A DNA stretch of 9,209 bases. Source: Paludibacter sp. (GTDB taxonomy: Bacteria > Bacteroidota > Bacteroidia > Bacteroidales > Paludibacteraceae). Of the stretch, positions 6,682 through 9,209 are shown in pieces; position 1 is the stretch's first letter; each line of letters begins with the position of its first letter. Below the pieces are notes generated by a model, which was given only the letters and a program-made list of their open reading frames with translations, ran no database searches and was not told the origin of the DNA. The position numbers and the translations under genes were made by a program. The DNA is taken from positions 1-9,209 of the forward strand of contig JAGPIU010000025.1 in NCBI GenBank assembly GCA_018054805.1, written 5' to 3'.

Positions 6682-7281
6682 ATGGGAAAGAAAAGAAAAA
6701 TTGGCGAGATCAATTCCAGTTCAATGGCTGACATCGCATTTTTGCTCCTGATATTCTTCCTTGTAACCACTTCGATGAGTACAAGTACAGGGTTGTCGCG
6801 TCGACTTCCCCCACCACTGCCTCCTGATCAGGTTGTTCCGCCTGTTGATGTAAACAAACGTAACGTTTTCCAGGTTAAAATCAACAGTATGAACGAATTA
6901 CAGGTACAGGGAGAGTTGATGGATTTGAAGGATTTGCGCGCAAGAGCCAAAGAGTTTATCAAAAACGAGAACAACGATCCAAACATGCCTAAAAAAGAGT
7001 TGGTAAATATCCCGTTGATCGGTGAAATTGAAATTACAAAAGAACATGTAATTTCACTTCAGAACGACGTGGACACACAATATCAGGCATATATCGATGT
7101 ACAAAACGAATTGGTAGCTGCTTATAACGAACTTAGGAACGAACTGGCTCTTCAGAAATTCGGAAAAGTTTTTGACGAACTCGAAGAAGACCAGAAGAAA
7201 GCTGTTCAGGATGTATATCCTCAGAAAATTTCGGAAGCAGAACCTAAAAATTATGGAGGAGTAAATAATGGCACAAATTAG
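6682..7281 (+). CDS. exbD: ExbD/TolR family biopolymer transporter, first copy
   Basis: A 199-residue protein with one N-terminal membrane helix and a periplasmic domain. The helix carries the family signature SSSMADIAFLLLIFFLVTTSM, in which D17 is the single protonatable aspartate that drives the motor. A proline-rich stretch follows (42-54), then the periplasmic domain. The protein is longer than classical ExbD (about 140 residues) because of extra segments near 97-120 and a C-terminal helical tail (about 155-199). The segment VISLQNDVDTQYQAYIDVQNEL (123-144) matches the conserved ExbD strand-helix. It probably pairs with ExbB and with the second ExbD encoded next. The start ATG at 6682 lacks a Shine-Dalgarno. 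The end overlaps the next gene by 14 bp, implying coupled translation. Confidence 0.93.
   Translation: MGKKRKIGEINSSSMADIAFLLLIFFLVTTSMSTSTGLSRRLPPPLPPDQVVPPVDVNKRNVFQVKINSMNELQVQGELMDLKDLRARAKEFIKNENNDPNMPKKELVNIPLIGEIEITKEHVISLQNDVDTQYQAYIDVQNELVAAYNELRNELALQKFGKVFDELEEDQKKAVQDVYPQKISEAEPKNYGGVNNGTN
7255..7261 (+). promoter_or_regulatory. Shine-Dalgarno site of the second exbD, inside the first
   Basis: GGAGGAG (7255-7261) ends six bases before the ATG at 7268 and lies in the last codons of the upstream exbD. It is a strong ribosome binding site in a window where most genes have none. It fixes the start of the overlapping gene and suggests translational coupling that balances the two ExbD proteins. 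Confidence 0.75.
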
Positions 7282-7738
7282 AAAAGACAAAGAAAGAGAA
7301 ACGCCGGCGTTAAGCACATCGTCGCTTCCCGATATTATCTTTATGTTCCTCTTCTTCTTTATGGCCATTACCACCATGAAAGAGGTTACATTTAAGGTTA
7401 GAGTTTCATCTCCAATGGCTACCGAGGTTCAAAAACTCGAAAACAAATCTCTGACACGTTACGTGTACATTGGTAAACCGATGGAAGAATATCAAAGAGC
7501 TTTTGGCTCGGAAACACGTATTCAGCTGGGTGATGCCTTTGCTGATGTGACTGAACTTGAAGAGTTTATTGTACTTGAAAGAAGTGCAATGAGCGAGAAC
7601 GATCAGAATCTGATGACTGTATCAATTAAAGCTGACAAAGACACCAAAATGGGTATTATAAACGATGTAAAACAGTCGTTGCGTAGAGCATACGCACTGA
7701 AAATCGTTTATGCAGCAAGCAAGCGTACAAGTTATTAA
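7268..7738 (+). CDS. exbD: ExbD/TolR family biopolymer transporter, second copy
   Basis: A 156-residue protein that overlaps the preceding exbD by 14 bp in another frame. Its single membrane helix has the signature STSSLPDIIFMFLFFFMAITTM, with the proton-carrying aspartate at D22. The periplasmic domain ends in MTVSIKADKDTKMGIINDV and KQSLRRAYALKIVYAA, the conserved ExbD core. It is clearly different in sequence from the first copy, so this is an old paralogue pair rather than a recent tandem duplication. Two distinct ExbD proteins could form a mixed dimer inside the ExbB pentamer, which is an inference. It is the last gene of the cluster: a strong terminator begins 25 bp after the stop codon. 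Both acidic channel residues are intact, so both copies appear functional. Confidence 0.93.
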   Translation: MAQIRKDKERETPALSTSSLPDIIFMFLFFFMAITTMKEVTFKVRVSSPMATEVQKLENKSLTRYVYIGKPMEEYQRAFGSETRIQLGDAFADVTELEEFIVLERSAMSENDQNLMTVSIKADKDTKMGIINDVKQSLRRAYALKIVYAASKRTSY

Positions 7739-7762
7739 TGCAAACACTTATTTTCAATATGC

Positions 7763-7799
7763 AAAACCGCTACACAGAAATGTGTGGCGGTTTTTTTTT
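7763..7799 (+). terminator. Intrinsic terminator of the exb cluster
   Basis: A 14-bp stem (7763-7776 with 7781-7794, one G-U pair) with a GAAA tetraloop is followed by a run of T (7791-7799). The stem core is CCGCTACACA against TGTGTGGCGG. Because four A residues precede the stem, the A-stem-T arrangement could also work, less efficiently, in the opposite direction. Confidence 0.93.
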
Positions 7800-7947
7800 A
7801 TAAAACATCAGCCATTCCGGTTCGGAGTATTACAAAACAGAAAGATCCGAAACCCTTATAAAAAAGCATCTGACACAACAATATCAGAGTCAGTTTCAAC
7901 TGCATAGCAGTTTTTATTTAAGCCCTCCCAAATTCATATTTTTTTTG
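7800..7947. other. Non-coding spacer before ileS
   Basis: No plausible gene is seen here. The only structure is a small hairpin, AACTGC-ATA-GCAGTT (7898-7912), which runs into a few more T residues (to 7915). It may be a weak backup terminator, but six base pairs with a 3-nt loop is marginal. Confidence 0.4.
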
Positions 7948-7955
7948 TACTTTTG
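7948..7955 (+). promoter_or_regulatory. Putative -7 element of the ileS promoter
   Basis: TACTTTTG matches TAnnTTTG exactly and is followed by C, as often seen in Bacteroidota. It lies 36 bp before the ileS start codon. I find no clear TTG at the expected -33 distance, where the sequence reads CCCTCCCA, so the promoter call rests on the -7 box and position. Confidence 0.5.
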
Positions 7956-7991
7956 CAGTCTTGTAAAAAACAGCAAAATTCCTATTCAGAT

Positions 7992-9209
7992 ATGGCAAAA
8001 TTTAAAGAATACTCCGGACTTAACCTGTCGAACATCAACAAAGAAATACTCGAACGCTGGCAACAGCTTGATGTTTTCCATAAAAGTATCGAAACCCGCG
8101 AGGGAAAACCCTCGTTTGTATTTTATGAAGGACCGCCTTCGGCAAATGGTATGCCGGGTATTCATCACGTAATGGCACGCGCTATCAAGGATATTTTCTG
8201 TCGTTACAAAACCATGCAGGGCTTTCAGGTAAAACGTAAAGCCGGTTGGGACACACACGGGCTTCCCGTAGAACTTGGTGTGGAAAAATCGCTCGGCATT
8301 ACCAAAGAAGATATTGGTAAAAAAATCAGCGTAGACGAATATAACGCAGCCTGTCGCCATGATGTAATGAAATACACCCGCGAATGGGAAGACCTGACTA
8401 CAAAAATGGGATATTGGGTGGATATGAACGACCCGTATATCACTTACGACAACCGATACATCGAAACATTGTGGTGGTTACTCAAACAACTTTACAATAA
8501 AAATCTGCTTTATAAAGGCTACACCATTCAGCCATATTCTCCGGCTGCCGGAACAGGACTTTCGACTCATGAACTAAATCAACCGGGTTGCTATCGCGAT
8601 GTGAAGGACACCACCTGTGTAGCGCAATTTCACCTCCCCTTAATCCCCTCCAAAGGAGGGGAAACAGTTGGCGAGCGAAACTTCGTACAACTAAATAAAG
8701 TATTTAGCGCTCACTCCCTCTCCTTTGGAGAGGGTTGGGGTGGGGTATATTTTCTTGCATGGACAACCACGCCATGGACATTACCCTCGAATACAGCGCT
8801 TTGCGTTGGACCGAACATCGATTACGTATTAGTTAAATCAACAAATCCATATTCCAAACAAGAGTGCAACCTAATTCTTGCCGAAGCATTATTAACTCAA
8901 GTACTGGGCAAAAACGAATGTGAAATTCTCGGAAAATGTAAAGGTTCCGACCTTGCCGGAATGGAATATGAGCAGCTTATTCCCTGGGTAAATCCGGGTG
9001 AAGGCGCTTTCCGTGTTATCACAGGCGACTTTGTAACCACCGAAGATGGTACCGGGATTGTTCACATTGCTCCTACTTTTGGTGCCGACGACGACCGTGT
9101 GGCCAAACAAAACGGTGTTCCACCGATGCTGCTAATCGACAAAGATGGTAACCGTCAGCCTATGGTGGATCGCAGCGGAAAATTCTTCACTATCGAAGAT
9201 CTCGATACC
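7992..9209 (+). CDS. ileS: Isoleucyl-tRNA synthetase, N-terminal part (3' end outside window)
   Basis: The frame is open from ATG at 7992 to the window edge (406 codons of a protein that is usually around 1,000 residues or more). IleS charges tRNA-Ile with isoleucine and removes mischarged valine in its CP1 editing domain. The start region MAKFKEYSGLNL and the class I signature EGPPSANGMPGIHHVMARAIKD (the HIGH motif is GIHH here) are followed by KRKAGWDTHGLPVE, YSPAAGTGLSTHE and NQPGCYRDVKDTT. The editing domain begins with FLAWTTTPWTLPSNTALCVGP (from residue 254), and GTGIVHIAPTFGADD follows. Between VAQF (residue 213) and YFLAW (253) lies an unusual segment of about 39 residues, rich in Gly, Ser and Leu, encoded by a palindromic repeat element described separately. 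The frame is kept through it. An A-rich leader without a clear Shine-Dalgarno precedes the start. Confidence 0.96.
   Translation, partial: MAKFKEYSGLNLSNINKEILERWQQLDVFHKSIETREGKPSFVFYEGPPSANGMPGIHHVMARAIKDIFCRYKTMQGFQVKRKAGWDTHGLPVELGVEKSLGITKEDIGKKISVDEYNAACRHDVMKYTREWEDLTTKMGYWVDMNDPYITYDNRYIETLWWLLKQLYNKNLLYKGYTIQPYSPAAGTGLSTHELNQPGCYRDVKDTTCVAQFHLPLIPSKGGETVGERNFVQLNKVFSAHSLSFGEGWGGVYFLAWTTTPWTLPSNTALCVGPNIDYVLVKSTNPYSKQECNLILAEALLTQVLGKNECEILGKCKGSDLAGMEYEQLIPWVNPGEGAFRVITGDFVTTEDGTGIVHIAPTFGADDDRVAKQNGVPPMLLIDKDGNRQPMVDRSGKFFTIEDLDT
8632..8746 (+). mobile_element. MITE-like palindromic repeat element inserted in frame in ileS
   Basis: About 115 bp with nested symmetry. The left end (8632-8662) contains the hairpin TCCCCTCC-AAA-GGAGGGGA (8644-8662), and the right end (8716-8746) contains CCCTCTCC-TTT-GGAGAGGG (8716-8734). 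The two ends are imperfect inverted copies of each other over about 30 bp, sharing the core CTCCAAAGGAG. Inside, GAGCG (8673-8677) pairs with CGCTC (8708-8712), and CTAAATA (8691-8697) pairs with TATTTAG (8701-8707). The C-rich and G-rich ends differ sharply from the surrounding coding sequence. It encodes no protein of its own, so it would need an outside transposase. It has no stop codon in the ileS frame and adds residues 214-252. I recall similar CCCCTCCAAAGGAGGGG words as dispersed repeats in Bacteroidota genomes. Exact ends and target duplication cannot be fixed from one copy. Confidence 0.8.

Noticed and set aside
7710..7907. Plus-strand reading frame of 65 codons after the second exbD
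   Set aside because: It crosses the strong terminator hairpin at 7763-7799, overlaps the end of exbD, and has no ribosome binding site.
7945..8172. Plus-strand reading frame of 75 codons overlapping the ileS start
   Set aside because: It begins inside the ileS promoter region and runs out of frame across the IleS start and HIGH region, which are clearly coding in the other frame.
8632..8746. Frameshift or pseudogene of ileS
   Set aside because: The frame stays open through the element and recognisable IleS motifs continue on both sides in the same frame, so the gene appears intact.

Overview
The window looks like a chromosomal segment of a Bacteroidota bacterium, probably Bacteroidales or a relative. 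The supporting signs are promoters of the phylum-specific type (TTG/TTTG about 20 bp before TAnnTTTG), few Shine-Dalgarno sequences with A-rich leaders instead, an ExbB that begins with a signal peptide and sits in a cluster with two exbD genes, a tRNA without an encoded CCA end, and moderate-to-low GC. I cannot name the genus.

Layout. Positions 1-663 hold the 3' end of a queA-type gene (queuosine tRNA modification). It meets, stop codon to stop codon with no gap, a minus-strand gene (664-2379) for a membrane PAS sensor kinase whose phosphoacceptor histidine is replaced by aspartate. A divergent promoter region (2380-2612) separates this from guaA (GMP synthase, 2613-4130). A 152-bp gap of tandem and inverted microrepeats follows, then a TatD-family metal-dependent hydrolase (4283-5062). 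A tRNA-Ser(GGA) gene with its own promoter lies at 5159-5248. Next is a four-gene proton-channel cluster: exbB (5323-6135), a small four-helix membrane protein (6160-6636), and two different exbD genes (6682-7281 and 7268-7738, overlapping by 14 bp). It closes with a strong intrinsic terminator (7763-7799). The window ends inside ileS (isoleucyl-tRNA synthetase, from 7992).

How the genes work together. The exb cluster is a functional unit: ExbB and ExbD form the inner-membrane motor that passes proton motive force to TonB, which powers outer-membrane receptors. No tonB gene is visible here. The other genes are housekeeping genes of purine synthesis, tRNA modification, tRNA charging and nucleic-acid processing, and they show no shared pathway.

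Most notable. A palindromic, MITE-like element of about 115 bp (8632-8746) lies inside ileS and is read in frame, adding about 39 residues just before the editing domain. This resembles the in-frame palindromic elements known from Rickettsia. Second is the sensor kinase that has lost its histidine but kept its ATP-binding motifs. I see no CRISPR array, prophage, transposase or defence system.
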